Below, in pieces: positions 27,344 through 34,855 of a stretch of DNA of 64,000 nucleotides. Every line of letters starts with the position of its first letter. The first letter of the stretch is position 1. The DNA is taken from positions 806,001-870,000 of the forward strand of contig NZ_BSDD01000001.1 of assembly GCF_030268065.1 (NCBI RefSeq), written 5' to 3'. Position numbers and translations under genes: made by a program. The notes beneath the pieces are model-generated. The model did not search any database. It was not told the origin of the DNA and saw nothing but the letters and a program-made list of their open reading frames with translations. The DNA is from Geothrix rubra. Its GTDB lineage: Bacteria > Acidobacteriota > Holophagae > Holophagales > Holophagaceae.

Positions 27344-28047
27344 TCCCCAGCCTGGACCTCCTGGATGGCCGGCTGGTGCGCCTGCGCCACGGCGATCCCG
27401 CCCAGGCCACCTTCTACGACCTGGCGCCGGAGGCCTGGGTGGCGCGCCTCGCGGCGGCAGGCGCCCGCCGCATCCACCTCGTGGACCTGGACGGCGCCTT
27501 CGGGCGGCCCCGCCAGGGTGCGTTCCTCCGCTTCCCGGCGACGTTCCCCGGCCTGCACTTCCAGCTCGGCGGGGGCCTCCGCGATCGCGCCGCCATCCAG
27601 GAGGTGCTGGACCTGGGCTTCGACGCGGTGGTGGGCACCCTCGCCGTGGAGCAGCCCCTGGCGCTGAAGGGGCTGCCGGGCGATCGCCTCATCGCGGCCC
27701 TGGACCTCAAGGACGGCCGCATCGTCACCCGCGGCTGGCAGACGGCCAGCGCCTGCGCCTCGACGGATGTCTTCGAGTCCCTGCTGGTGCTGGGCTTCGA
27801 TCGGGCCCTCGTCACCGACGTGGGCCGCGACGGCACCCTGGAGGGACCGGGCCTCGACGCCGTCGCCCAGGTGGCGAAGGAGGGCTTCCGGGTGCAGGCC
27901 TCCGGCGGCCTCCGCGCCCTCGGCGACCTCGCGCCCCTGGCCCGCATCCCGGGGGTGGTCGGCGCCATCAGCGGCAAGGCCCTCCTGGAGGGCGTGCTCC
28001 CCCTGGACGATCCCGCCACCCGGGCGGCCCTGGAAGGAGCGGCCTGA
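27334..28047 (+). CDS. hisA: ProFAR isomerase
   Basis: 237 aa TIM barrel. IPSLDLLDGRLVRLRHGD at the N-terminus holds the catalytic Asp8; LGGGLRDRAAIQEVLDLG and VTDVGRDGTLEGPG hold the phosphate loops and second Asp. The enzyme isomerises ProFAR to PRFAR. It starts inside the hisH end (10-base overlap) with GGAGG in hisH as its ribosome site, and ends one base into the hisF start (TGATG). Confidence 0.95.
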   Translation: MQLIPSLDLLDGRLVRLRHGDPAQATFYDLAPEAWVARLAAAGARRIHLVDLDGAFGRPRQGAFLRFPATFPGLHFQLGGGLRDRAAIQEVLDLGFDAVVGTLAVEQPLALKGLPGDRLIAALDLKDGRIVTRGWQTASACASTDVFESLLVLGFDRALVTDVGRDGTLEGPGLDAVAQVAKEGFRVQASGGLRALGDLAPLARIPGVVGAISGKALLEGVLPLDDPATRAALEGAA

Positions 28048-28799
28048 TGCCCGCCAAGCGCGTGATCCCCTGCCTCGACGTGAAGCTCGGCCGCGTGGTG
28101 AAGGGCGTCCAGTTCAAGGACCTCCGGGACCTGGGCCACCCCGTGGACCTGGCCAGGCGCTACGACCTGGAGGGCGCGGACGAGCTGGTCTTCCTCGACA
28201 TCTCGGCCAGCCTGGAGAACCGGGGCACCCGCGAGGCCTGGGTCCGCGAGGTGGCCCGGGAACTGAGCATCCCCTTCACCGTCGGCGGCGGCGTCTCCTG
28301 CGTGGATGACGCGAAGCGCCTCCTCCGGGCCGGGGCGGACAAGGTGGCCGTGAACACGGCGGCGGCACAGCGGCCGGCGCTGGTGACGGAACTGGCGGAC
28401 GCCTTCGGCCGCCAGTGCGTGGTGGCCGCGGTGGACGTCAAGCGGGATGCCGACCTGGGCTGGCGCGTCTACCTCAAGGGGGGCACCGAGCCCACCGAGC
28501 GGGCGGCCCTGGACTGGCTCTGGGAGCTGAACGAGCTGGGCGCCGGCGAGATCCTGCTCACCTCCATGGACCGCGACGGCACCGGCGCGGGCTTCGACAT
28601 CCAGCTGCTGGAGCGGGCCTCGGAGCTGCCGATCCCCCTCATCGCCTCCGGCGGCGCGGGCCTGGAGATCCACTTCCTGGAGGCCCTCGAACACGGCGCC
28701 GACGCCGTGCTCGCCGCCACCCTCTTCCACGAGGGCATCCTCCCCATCCCCCGGCTCAAGGCCTACCTCGCCCACAACGGCATCCTCGTGCGGACCTGA
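28047..28799 (+). CDS. hisF: Imidazole glycerol phosphate synthase, cyclase subunit
   Basis: 250 aa TIM barrel: KRVIPCLDVKLGRVVKGVQF (Asp10 region), ADELVFLDISAS, VGGGVSCVDDAKRLLRAGADKV, NELGAGEILLTSMDRDGTGAG (second catalytic Asp) and IASGGAGLEIHF. It takes ammonia from HisH and converts PRFAR to IGP and AICAR. Start and stop are 1 and 2 bases from its neighbours. Family length is normal. Confidence 0.97.
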   Translation: MPAKRVIPCLDVKLGRVVKGVQFKDLRDLGHPVDLARRYDLEGADELVFLDISASLENRGTREAWVREVARELSIPFTVGGGVSCVDDAKRLLRAGADKVAVNTAAAQRPALVTELADAFGRQCVVAAVDVKRDADLGWRVYLKGGTEPTERAALDWLWELNELGAGEILLTSMDRDGTGAGFDIQLLERASELPIPLIASGGAGLEIHFLEALEHGADAVLAATLFHEGILPIPRLKAYLAHNGILVRT

Positions 28800-28800
28800 C

Positions 28801-29427
28801 ATGAACCCCGACGCGCTCCGATTCGGCCCCGACGGCCTCCTCCCCGGCATCGTGCAGAGCCCCGCCGGCGAGGTCCGCATGATGGCCTGGCTCAACCGCG
28901 AGGCCCTGCGCCTCACCCTCGAGACCGGCTTCGTCACCTTCTGGAGCCGCTCCCGCCAGGAACTCTGGACCAAGGGCGCCACCAGCGGGAACCGCCTGAA
29001 GCTCCTCCAGGTCCGTCCGGACTGCGATGGCGACGCCCTGCTCATCCTCGCGGAGCCGGAAGGCCCCAGCTGCCATCGCGGCACCGACAGCTGCTTCGAC
29101 GGCGACGAGCCCTGGCCCGCCACCCTGCCCTGGCTGGGGCGCCTGGAGGCCCTGCTGGCATCGCGCCGGGCCGCGGCGGATCCGGCCGGAAGCTACACCC
29201 AGCGCCTCTTCGCCCAGGGCGTGGACCGCATCGGCAAGAAGGTGGTGGAGGAGGCCGGTGAGGTGGTCATCGCTGCGAAAAACGAGGACCGGGAGGCCTT
29301 CCTGGGCGAGGCCGCGGACCTGATCTTCCACCTCGACCTGCTGCTCCTTGCGAAGGGCGCCTCCCTGCGTGACGTGGTGGATGTGCTGCAGCGGCGCCAC
29401 GCGGACGCCACCGGAGGGAAGGCCTGA
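28801..29427 (+). CDS. hisI: Bifunctional PR-AMP cyclohydrolase / PR-ATP pyrophosphatase
   Basis: 208 aa, a HisIE fusion. Residues 1-110 are the cyclohydrolase: MMAWLNREALRLTLETGFVTFWSRSR, ELWTKGATSGNRLKL, DCDGDALLI and the zinc motif CHRGTDSCF. Residues 120-205 are the MazG-like pyrophosphatase: RLFAQGVDRIGKKVVEEAGEVVIAAKN and EAADLIFHLDLLLLAKG, with the EExxE/ExxD metal ligands. It performs steps two and three of the pathway. It starts just after hisF and overlaps hisZ by one base. Confidence 0.95.
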   Translation: MNPDALRFGPDGLLPGIVQSPAGEVRMMAWLNREALRLTLETGFVTFWSRSRQELWTKGATSGNRLKLLQVRPDCDGDALLILAEPEGPSCHRGTDSCFDGDEPWPATLPWLGRLEALLASRRAAADPAGSYTQRLFAQGVDRIGKKVVEEAGEVVIAAKNEDREAFLGEAADLIFHLDLLLLAKGASLRDVVDVLQRRHADATGGKA

Positions 29428-30392
29428 TGCCCGTCCGCACACCCCACTTCCCCGATCTCCTCTTCGACGCCGCCGCCCGGCTGCGCCGCTGGGAGGACGC
29501 CCTCATGGCGCTGCTGGCCGCCCAGGGCTACCGGGAGCTGCACCCCTCGCTGGTGCTCCGGGAGCCCGTGCCCGAGGGGGCCCTCCGCTTCTTTGACGGG
29601 GACGACCTGGTGGCCCTGCGCTGGGACTTCACCGTGGCCCTGGCGGGACTGCTGGCCCGGCGCTTCCCCGACCCCCCGGACCGCGTGGCCTACGCCGGCG
29701 CCGTGTTCCGCCGCCCCGTGCAGCCCTGGGAGGCGGTGGAGCGCTTCGAGGTGGGCTGCGAGCGCATCCAGCCCGCGGACGAACCCTCCGCCGAGGCCGA
29801 CGTGGAGCTGGCCCGCCTGCTCATGGCCGTCCCGGCGGTCCTGGGCCTGAAGCGCGCCATCCTGCACCTGGGCAACGCCGCCCTCGTCCGCCGCCCCCTG
29901 GAAGCCGAGAACCTGCCGCCGGGCCTGGCGAAGGCCGTGGTGGCCGCCCTCTCCCGCCGGGCCGCCCACCGCGTCCACGAGGCCCTGGGCGACCACCCGG
30001 CGGCAGGCCGCCTCACGGCCCACGCCGAGGCCCTGCTCTCCGACCTCGATGGCCCCGAGTCGCTGAAGGCCCTGGATGCGAGTCCCTATGCGGACCTCCT
30101 GGCGGAAGAGCGCGATCACATGGGCCGGGCCCTGAAGGCCATCCTCCCCATCCTGCCGGACCGCCTGGACCTGCGCGTGGACCTGGCGGACGTGGCCGGG
30201 CTGGACTTCTACACCGGACCCACCCTGCGCCTCTGGGCCCCGGGCGCCCAGCAGGAGCTGGCGGCGGGGGGCCGCTACGACCGGCTGTTCCCCGAGCTGG
30301 GCCGTCCCTGGCGGGCCGCGGGGTTCTGCGTGCGCCTCTCGCGCCTCCTGGACCTGGCCGGCACCCGGCCCGACCTGTTCGAGCTCCCATGA
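29427..30392 (+). CDS. hisZ: ATP phosphoribosyltransferase regulatory subunit
   Basis: 321 aa, a HisRS-like catalytic core that lacks the anticodon-binding domain, as expected for HisZ. Visible: GYRELHPSLVL, FFDGDDLVALRWDFTVALAGLLAR, VAYAGAVFRRP, FEVGCERIQP, and GLDFYTGPTLRLW plus AAGGRYDRLFPELG in the C-terminal half. HisZ forms an octamer with short HisG and carries its histidine regulation; the short hisG immediately downstream (4-base overlap) agrees with that. A HisRS gene itself is not in the window. Confidence 0.93.
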   Translation: MPVRTPHFPDLLFDAAARLRRWEDALMALLAAQGYRELHPSLVLREPVPEGALRFFDGDDLVALRWDFTVALAGLLARRFPDPPDRVAYAGAVFRRPVQPWEAVERFEVGCERIQPADEPSAEADVELARLLMAVPAVLGLKRAILHLGNAALVRRPLEAENLPPGLAKAVVAALSRRAAHRVHEALGDHPAAGRLTAHAEALLSDLDGPESLKALDASPYADLLAEERDHMGRALKAILPILPDRLDLRVDLADVAGLDFYTGPTLRLWAPGAQQELAAGGRYDRLFPELGRPWRAAGFCVRLSRLLDLAGTRPDLFELP

Positions 30393-31027
30393 CCCGTCCT
30401 CTCCTCATCGCCTTCCCCAAGGGCCGGCTCGGCGACGAGCTGGTGCCTCGGCTGGCGGGTACGCCCCTGGCCCTCGACGCCGCGGCCCTGAAGTCCCGCG
30501 TGCTCCGCATCCCCACCGCCACGCCGGGCGTGGCGGCCCTGCTGCTCAAGGGCAGCGATCTGCCCCGCTACGTGGCGGCCGGCGTGGCGAGCCTGGGCAT
30601 CGTGGGCTCCGACACCCTGGACGAGCTGGACATGGACCTGCTGGAGCTGGCGGACCTCGGCTTCGGCGCCTGCCGCCTGTCCCTCTGCACCCCCGCAGGC
30701 GTGACCCTGGAGCACCTGCAGGCCCGGCCCCATCTCCGCCTGGCCACCAAGTTCCCCCGGGCCACCGAGGCCTGGCTGGCCCGCGAGGGCCTCACCGCCG
30801 AGCTGGTGCCCCTCAGCAGCAGCGTGGAACTGGCCCCCCTCCTGGGCCTGGCGGACGCCATCGTGGACCTGGTCCAGACCGGGAGCACCCTGAAGGCCCA
30901 CGGCCTGGTGGAGGCCGCCGTCCTGGGCCGCTCCTCCGCCCGACTCGTGGCCGCCCGGGGCGCCACCCTCAGCGAGCCCGGCCGGATCAAGCCCCTGGCG
31001 GAGATCCTCATCGGAGCCCTGAAGTAG
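30389..31027 (+). CDS. hisG: ATP phosphoribosyltransferase, short form
   Basis: 212 aa, the short HisG without the C-terminal ACT-like regulatory domain. Motifs: LLIAFPKGRLGDELVPRL, LLLKGSDLPRYVAAGVASLGIVGSDTL, LATKFPRATEAWLA and LVQTGSTLKAHGLVEAAVL (PRPP-binding). It catalyses the first committed step. Being last in the operon and next to hisZ is typical for the hetero-octameric enzyme. It ends 6 bases before a BlaI-type operator. Confidence 0.96.
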   Translation: MTRPLLIAFPKGRLGDELVPRLAGTPLALDAAALKSRVLRIPTATPGVAALLLKGSDLPRYVAAGVASLGIVGSDTLDELDMDLLELADLGFGACRLSLCTPAGVTLEHLQARPHLRLATKFPRATEAWLAREGLTAELVPLSSSVELAPLLGLADAIVDLVQTGSTLKAHGLVEAAVLGRSSARLVAARGATLSEPGRIKPLAEILIGALK

Positions 31028-31032
31028 AAAAA

Positions 31033-31075
31033 GTACGAACCGATTCGTTGACAAATCCGAATCGGTTCGTACATT
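31033..31075 (+). promoter_or_regulatory. BlaI-type operator overlapping promoter
   Basis: A perfect 15-bp inverted repeat, GTACGAACCGATTCG (31033-31047) with CGAATCGGTTCGTAC (31058-31072), flanks a 10-base centre that contains TTGACA (31048-31053). A -10 candidate TACATT follows at 31070-31075 (16-base spacer). Both arms thus cover the promoter, so binding of the repressor encoded 28 bases downstream should block transcription. It lies 5 bases after hisG. Strong autoregulatory site. Confidence 0.85.
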
Positions 31076-31099
31076 GGAGGTCATCCACCCGGGAGACCC

Positions 31100-31486
31100 A
31101 TGACCACCGACCCCGTCCGTCCGTCCGATGGCGAGCTCGCCATCCTTCGGGTGCTCTGGGACCGGGGCCCCTCCACGGTCCGCGACGTACACGCGGACCT
31201 GGCGAAGGGCCGGGACATCGGGTACACCACCGTGCTGAAGCTCCTGCAGATCATGGTGGACAAGGGCCTGGTCACCCGTGACGAGTCCGCGCGGAGCCAC
31301 GTGTACCAGGCCGCCCAGGGGGAGGCGCCCACGCAGGCCTGCCTGCTGCGGGAGCTGATGGACAAGGCCTTCGAGGGCAGCGCCAAGTCGCTGGTCCTGA
31401 GGGCCCTCACCGAAGCCCCCACCGGAGCGGCGGAACTGGAGGAGATCCAGGCCTTCCTGGACCGCCTCCGGAAGGGGCGGCCATGA
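31100..31486 (+). CDS. BlaI/MecI/CopY-family transcriptional repressor
   Basis: 128 aa winged-helix protein: SDGELAILRVLWDRGPSTVRDVHADLAKGRDIGYTTVLKLLQIMVDKGLVTRDESARSHVYQA is the typical Penicillinase_R N-terminal domain, with C-terminal helices for dimerisation. GGGAGA at 31091-31096 is its ribosome site. It is followed by an M56 metalloprotease gene with a 4-base overlap, the BlaR1-BlaI organisation in reduced form. The inverted repeat just upstream is its likely operator. The proteolytic signal that lifts repression is inferred, not shown. Confidence 0.93.
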   Translation: MTTDPVRPSDGELAILRVLWDRGPSTVRDVHADLAKGRDIGYTTVLKLLQIMVDKGLVTRDESARSHVYQAAQGEAPTQACLLRELMDKAFEGSAKSLVLRALTEAPTGAAELEEIQAFLDRLRKGRP

Positions 31487-33051
31487 GCCCGATCCTCCTG
31501 GCCCCCATGCTCCACCGGCTGGGGCTCACCGTCCTCCACGCCCTGTGGGAGGACGCCCTGGTCGGCCTCGCCGCCTGGGCCGGACTCGTCCTGCTCCGGC
31601 GGGCGGAGGCCCGGCTCCGCTACCGCTGGGCCTGCCTGGGCCTGGCCGCCATGGTGCTGGCTCCGGCCCTCACCTACGCGGCCCTGGGCTCCGGGGAGCC
31701 TGTGTCCGGTCGCATGCTTTCCGGCCTCGGGTTGTGGGCCGCCCCCGTCACCGGCGGGGCCGATCCCACCCGGTTCCGGTTCGAGACGCTCCTCCCCTGG
31801 CTCGCCCTGGGATGGCTGCTCGGGGCGGCGCTCATGCTCCTCCGCCTCGGCGGGGGACTGTGGTGGCTGGATCGGCGCTACCTGGCCCAGGCCCGGCCGG
31901 CGCCGGCCGGCTGGGAGGCCCGGTTCCAGGTCCTGGCCCGGCGCATGGGGCTTTCCCGCCGGGTGCGCCTGCTGGCCTCGGACCGCGCGGATTCCCCGCT
32001 GGCCCTGGGCTGGCTGAAGCCGGTGGTCCTGGTCCCGGCCTCGGCCTTCCTCGCGCTCCCGCCCGAGGCCCTGGAGGCGGTGCTGGCCCACGAACTGGCC
32101 CACCTCCGGCGCGGGGACTACCTCGCCAACCTCCTGCAGACCCTGGCGGAGGCCTTCCTGTTCTTCCACCCCGCCGCCTGGTGGCTCTCGCGCCAGATCC
32201 GGGAGACCCGGGAGCACTGCTGCGACGATGCCGCCGCAGCGCTCCTGGGGGATCCCCTGCCCCTGGCCCAGGGCCTCGCGACCCTGGCCGCCCTGCGACG
32301 GTCCACCCCTTCCGATCCCGATCCGGCCCTCGCGGCCGCCCGAGGCCCTCTCATGCAGCGCATCAACCGCCTCTTCAAACCCCAGCCCGCGCCCATCCCC
32401 TCCCTGCGCGGGCTCGCCCTCCTCCTCGCCGGGGCCACCCTGCTCGGCGCCACGGCCCTGGCGAGCCGCCAGCCCCCGGTCCCCCTGTCGTCCACCCCGC
32501 TGAAGCTGCGCTTCCAGCCCGAGCCTCCCCCCTATCCGCCGGAGGCCAAGAAGCAACGCATCCAGGGCACGGTGGTCGTGGACCTGGTGGTGGATGACCT
32601 CGGCATCCCCGTCCGGGCCCATGCGGTGAAGGGCCCCCAGGCCCTGCGGAGCACGGCGGTGGCCTACGCCCTGGGCTGGCGCTTCGAGCCCGGCCTGCGG
32701 GACGGGAAGCCCTCGACCACCCGCTTCCGCCTCACCATGCCCTTCCGGCTGGGCCCGGCCCCCGGGCCCGTCCAGGATTTCGACTTCAGGCAGATCCGCG
32801 TCGCCCACCAGCCCGAGCCGCCGGCCTACCCCGCCGAGGCCAAGGCCCGGCGGATCCAGGGCACCGTGGTCGTCTCCCTGGTCGTGGGGACCGATGGCGT
32901 ACCGGAATCCGCCGAGGCCCTGGAGGGTCCGGACGAGCTGCGGCCCACCGCCGTGGCCTATGCGAAGGGCTGGCGCTTCGAACCCGCGCAGGTGGACGGC
33001 AAGCCCGTGAAGGCCCGGTTCAAGCTGACCATGCCCTTCCGCCTCAGGTAG
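31483..33051 (+). CDS. BlaR1-like M56 metalloprotease with two TonB C-terminal domains
   Basis: 522 aa. The N-terminal part has about four transmembrane segments (residues 10-45, 50-70, 105-130, 310-330) and the M56 zinc site HELAH at residues 203-207 with REHCCDDAA further on. Instead of the beta-lactam sensor domain of BlaR1, it carries two tandem TonB-type domains, residues 340-425 and 433-522, each with PEPPxYPPEAKKQRIQGTVV and AYALGWRFEPG/AYAKGWRFEPA. Expected topology puts them in the periplasm. TonB domains usually contact outer-membrane receptors, so this might sense envelope or transporter state and cleave the coupled BlaI-type repressor. Such M56-TonB proteins occur in other bacteria; the signal is unknown. 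Confidence 0.88.
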   Translation: MSPILLAPMLHRLGLTVLHALWEDALVGLAAWAGLVLLRRAEARLRYRWACLGLAAMVLAPALTYAALGSGEPVSGRMLSGLGLWAAPVTGGADPTRFRFETLLPWLALGWLLGAALMLLRLGGGLWWLDRRYLAQARPAPAGWEARFQVLARRMGLSRRVRLLASDRADSPLALGWLKPVVLVPASAFLALPPEALEAVLAHELAHLRRGDYLANLLQTLAEAFLFFHPAAWWLSRQIRETREHCCDDAAAALLGDPLPLAQGLATLAALRRSTPSDPDPALAAARGPLMQRINRLFKPQPAPIPSLRGLALLLAGATLLGATALASRQPPVPLSSTPLKLRFQPEPPPYPPEAKKQRIQGTVVVDLVVDDLGIPVRAHAVKGPQALRSTAVAYALGWRFEPGLRDGKPSTTRFRLTMPFRLGPAPGPVQDFDFRQIRVAHQPEPPAYPAEAKARRIQGTVVVSLVVGTDGVPESAEALEGPDELRPTAVAYAKGWRFEPAQVDGKPVKARFKLTMPFRLR

Positions 33052-33054
33052 CAC

Positions 33055-34131
33055 GTGCGGCCACGGGGCATCCTGCTCGCTCCCCTCCTCCTCCTGGGAG
33101 CCTGCCGGCCACCGGCCCAGCCGGCTCCGGACCGGGAGGCCTCCCTGGAGGCGGCCGCACGGGCGGCGGCGGCATCGACCCCCGCCGCCCTGCGGGGCGA
33201 CTTCCTCGAAGGCTTCCGGATGGGCGCCCGCATGGTGTGGGAGGCCACGACCCAGCGCCGCGTCCCCTGGCTGCCCCGGATGGGGGAACCCGGTCCGGCG
33301 CCCCTGCCCGAAGCGGCCCGGGCCATGGGCGTGGTGGCCGTGGACCCCGGCCCCAGGATCGAACAGGATGCCGCCACGGGCTTCCCCATCCGCTTCCTGG
33401 ATCCCGCGGCCGGCGGCTTCGGCCCGGGCGAGGTGGCGGGATTCGCCTGGGCCCTGGCCCCGGTCCGGGAGCGTCTCTGCCACCCCGCACCCCTTCCGGC
33501 CCTCCCGGGAGGAGAGGCCTGGAAGGCCTGGCACCCCCAGGGCGTCCTCCTGTCCACCCCGGGCCTCCAGGTCCAGGTGCACCTCGTCGGGAACGCCCTC
33601 CTCTGGTCCTGGATGGGGAACGGCTTCCCCCCGCAGCATGCCTGGCGGCGGGCCCCGGACTGGCTCGTCCCGAGGGCCCTGGCCCTCCGCGACCAGGCCC
33701 TCTGGGTCGCCACCGAGACGCACGGTGCCGTGGCCCTGGACCTGCGGACCGGCCTGGTCGTCGCCCTCCAGGCCGGGGGCGTCCCCGCGCCGGAATCCGA
33801 GGCGCGGGCCCGGGAAGACCAGCGGAAGCAGGAGGCGGCGGAGGACCTCCGCGAGCGTCCCCAGCGGCTCGCCCGGGCCGGCCGGGGCGAGCCGGCCGCG
33901 ATGCTCGAGCTGGCCTGGGCCGCAGAGGAGCCGGCTGAACAGGCCGCCTGGTTCCGTAAGGCCGCCGAGGCCGGGGATGCCGAGGGCATGTACGAACTGG
34001 GCGTCCGCCTCTACCAGGGGCGGGGCGTGGCGGAGGACCGGAGGGAGGCCCGGGAGTGGTTCCAGCGGGCCGCCCGGGCCGGGAACCCCAAGGCCCGGGA
34101 AGTCCTGGCGGGGCTCTTCAAGGAGCCGTGA
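33055..34131 (+). CDS. Sel1-repeat lipoprotein
   Basis: 358 aa, GTG start at 33055, 3 bases after the M56 stop. A lipoprotein signal is clear: RGILLAPLLLLGAC with Cys17. The middle (residues 40-250) is unrecognised and contains a segment VATETHGAVALDLRTGLVV. The C-terminal 90 residues hold Sel1-like repeats: AAEEPAEQAAWFRKAAEAGDAEGMYELGVRLYQGRGVAEDRREAREWFQRAARAGNPKA. Position suggests cotranscription with the BlaI/M56 genes and possibly a role as their periplasmic partner, but that is inference. The function is unknown. Confidence 0.75.
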   Translation: MRPRGILLAPLLLLGACRPPAQPAPDREASLEAAARAAAASTPAALRGDFLEGFRMGARMVWEATTQRRVPWLPRMGEPGPAPLPEAARAMGVVAVDPGPRIEQDAATGFPIRFLDPAAGGFGPGEVAGFAWALAPVRERLCHPAPLPALPGGEAWKAWHPQGVLLSTPGLQVQVHLVGNALLWSWMGNGFPPQHAWRRAPDWLVPRALALRDQALWVATETHGAVALDLRTGLVVALQAGGVPAPESEARAREDQRKQEAAEDLRERPQRLARAGRGEPAAMLELAWAAEEPAEQAAWFRKAAEAGDAEGMYELGVRLYQGRGVAEDRREAREWFQRAARAGNPKAREVLAGLFKEP

Positions 34132-34167
34132 ACCGCTCCCGCCTGCCGCAGCCGGGCGGGAGGTTCT

Positions 34168-34668
34168 CTAGGTCCGTCCCTTCGAGCTGAGGTACCTCCG
34201 CAGGGCGGCCTCGGTCTCGGGAAGCTTCAGTCCAGCCTGCCTGGAGAGGGCGATCGCCTCGTCCACGGACATCCCCCTGTCCAGCACCAGCCAGGGGCAG
34301 ACCGCCGCGGCGGCCCGGTTGCCGTTGCTGCAGTGGACGAGGACTTTCGAGCCCTTGGGGAGGTCCCGGATGATCGCCCGCAGGAACTCGAAGTCGCCGT
34401 TGGGGGGCGCGGCGCTGATGGCGTAGCGGAGGTACGACACACCCAGATCCGACATCCTCGAGGCCTCGGACTCGCAGTCCAGGTTCGGCTCCGTGTCGCG
34501 GCGCAGGTCGATCACATGGGTGATGTGCTGCTTCTTGATGGCGGCGCAGATGGTGTCGTTGGGCAGGCCCTTCAGCACGAACACGCCGGGGCGCACCTCC
34601 ACGGCGCCGGGGATGGCCGACTGCGGGGCCTGGACGATCAGGGCGGGAAGGAGAAGGAAGGGCAGCAT
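34168..34668 (-). CDS. Exported phosphatase-like protein with HCxxGxR loop
   Basis: 166 aa from the ATG at 34668 with GGAGG upstream; the start at 34767 would remove the signal peptide (LPFLLLPALIVQAPQSA) from the N-terminus. The loop VHCSNGNRAAA (Cys113) has four residues between Cys and Arg, as in the beta-lactamase hydrolase-like phosphatase (DUF442/BLH) group, not the five of classical DSPs. ITHVIDLRRDTE resembles the WPD-preceding region. A tyrosine phosphatase or rhodanese-like role in the periplasm is possible. It lies downstream of hemN on the same strand. Confidence 0.75.
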   Translation of the reverse strand: MLPFLLLPALIVQAPQSAIPGAVEVRPGVFVLKGLPNDTICAAIKKQHITHVIDLRRDTEPNLDCESEASRMSDLGVSYLRYAISAAPPNGDFEFLRAIIRDLPKGSKVLVHCSNGNRAAAAVCPWLVLDRGMSVDEAIALSRQAGLKLPETEAALRRYLSSKGRT

Positions 34669-34794
34669 GGGGCCTCCGCGGTGGGTCCGCGGCAGGCCGC
34701 CGGCCGGGCACATCGGGTCCACCGGCTCCGGAAACACCCGGAATCTGCCGGACTGCAGGGCCGCCACCCGGCGCGGCGAACCTCCGCACTCCCC

Positions 34795-34822
34795 AGTGTA
34801 GGCCCTGTGCCTCGCTATTCAA
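34795..34822 (-). promoter_or_regulatory. Candidate promoter of the exported phosphatase-like gene
   Basis: On the minus strand TTGAAT (34817-34822) and TACACT (34795-34800) are 16 bases apart, four matches of six at the -10. Transcription would start about 120 bases before the chosen ATG at 34668. Confidence 0.4.
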
Positions 34823-34855
34823 TACTTCCGGGTCGCGATTGGTTGAAAACCGGGA

